Of a stretch of DNA of 64,000 nucleotides, positions 63,909-64,000 are shown piece after piece. The stretch comes from Beijerinckiaceae bacterium. GTDB lineage: Bacteria > Pseudomonadota > Alphaproteobacteria > Rhizobiales > Beijerinckiaceae. The stretch lies in assembly GCA_019745195.1 (NCBI GenBank), contig JAIETL010000005.1, positions 62,001 to 126,000 on the forward strand. Reading direction: 5' to 3'. Every line of letters begins with the position of its first letter. The stretch's first letter is position 1. The notes under the pieces were generated by a model. It was not told where the DNA came from, did no database searches, and was given only the letters and a program-made list of their open reading frames with translations. A program made the position numbers and the translations under genes.

Positions 63909-64000
63909 TCACAGCTTCGGCCCGCCGCTGTCGCGGTCGAGCCAGTCGGCGCGGGCCAGCGCCTCGACAAGGCTGCGCTTCTCCGTGTCGGCTTGCGAGG
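63909..64000 (-). CDS. C-terminal fragment of an unidentified gene (cut by window edge)
   Basis: The last 29 codons and stop of a minus-strand gene that begins beyond the window. The visible end reads LVEALARADWLDRDSGGPKL. The tail alone does not identify a family. By neighbourhood it could be the biotin/lipoate-protein ligase-like gene that I recall beside DUF6505, but this is a guess. Confidence 0.5.
   Translation of the reverse strand, partial: SQADTEKRSLVEALARADWLDRDSGGPKL

Overview
The window is a high-GC, gene-dense bacterial chromosome segment. Gene content points to an alphaproteobacterium of the Rhizobiales (Hyphomicrobiales), perhaps close to Bosea: a PodJ-like polarity protein, DUF3305/DUF3306/DUF6352/DUF6505 genes beside a formate dehydrogenase, many dipeptide/opine-type ABC transporters, and many dispersed palindromic repeats in short spacers. 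The genus is inference. I see no rRNA, tRNA, CRISPR array, phage or complete insertion sequence.

1-8.7 kb: the 3' end of an aldehyde dehydrogenase converges on pobA (4-hydroxybenzoate 3-monooxygenase). An overlapping minus-strand operon follows: a DUF2126 transglutaminase-like protein, a fused circularly permuted ATP-grasp/alpha-E protein, and a second transglutaminase. This is a predicted peptide-ligation and peptide-processing system of poorly known function. 8.9-14.3 kb: a complete five-gene peptide-type ABC importer. 14.4-17.4 kb: zwf-pgl-eda, the Entner-Doudoroff entry and exit steps without edd. 17.4-24 kb: single metabolic genes, including an LhgO-like oxidase, two M20 deacylases, a secreted M15 peptidase, a cupin and a threonine dehydratase-like enzyme. 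24.2-34 kb: an unusual ABC locus with two tandem substrate-binding-protein/permease/permease modules and one ATPase pair.

34-40 kb: an O-antigen-ligase-like membrane protein, then a molybdenum cluster (DUF2478, fdhD, a low-GC PH-like membrane gene, mobA), a 40-residue membrane miniprotein, and an Mrp/TusA pair. 40-47 kb: a beta-oxidation set (hydratase/dehydrogenase, thiolase, acyl-CoA dehydrogenase) with a MerR regulator; a DUF559 endonuclease gene sits between inverted repeat halves inside it. 47-53 kb: a large PodJ-like Sel1 protein, a TSUP exporter with its TIGR02186 partner, and a DUF3429 protein.

53-64 kb, all minus strand: a membrane-bound periplasmic formate dehydrogenase system. In transcription order it contains an unidentified partial gene, DUF6505, DUF6352, DUF3305, DUF3306, an HTH-TorD fusion, a small Tat-leader protein, the catalytic, iron-sulfur and cytochrome b subunits, mobB and moeA. 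With fdhD, mobA and DUF2478 near 36-38 kb, the window carries much of the molybdenum-cofactor finishing and insertion machinery for this enzyme.

Dispersed palindromic repeats of at least five families recur through the window. One is read in frame inside a coding sequence, one supplies a gene's ribosome-binding site, one supplies a stop codon, and several sit at equivalent spacers in the ABC operon. Start sites, operators and promoters are judged by eye, and no database search was run.
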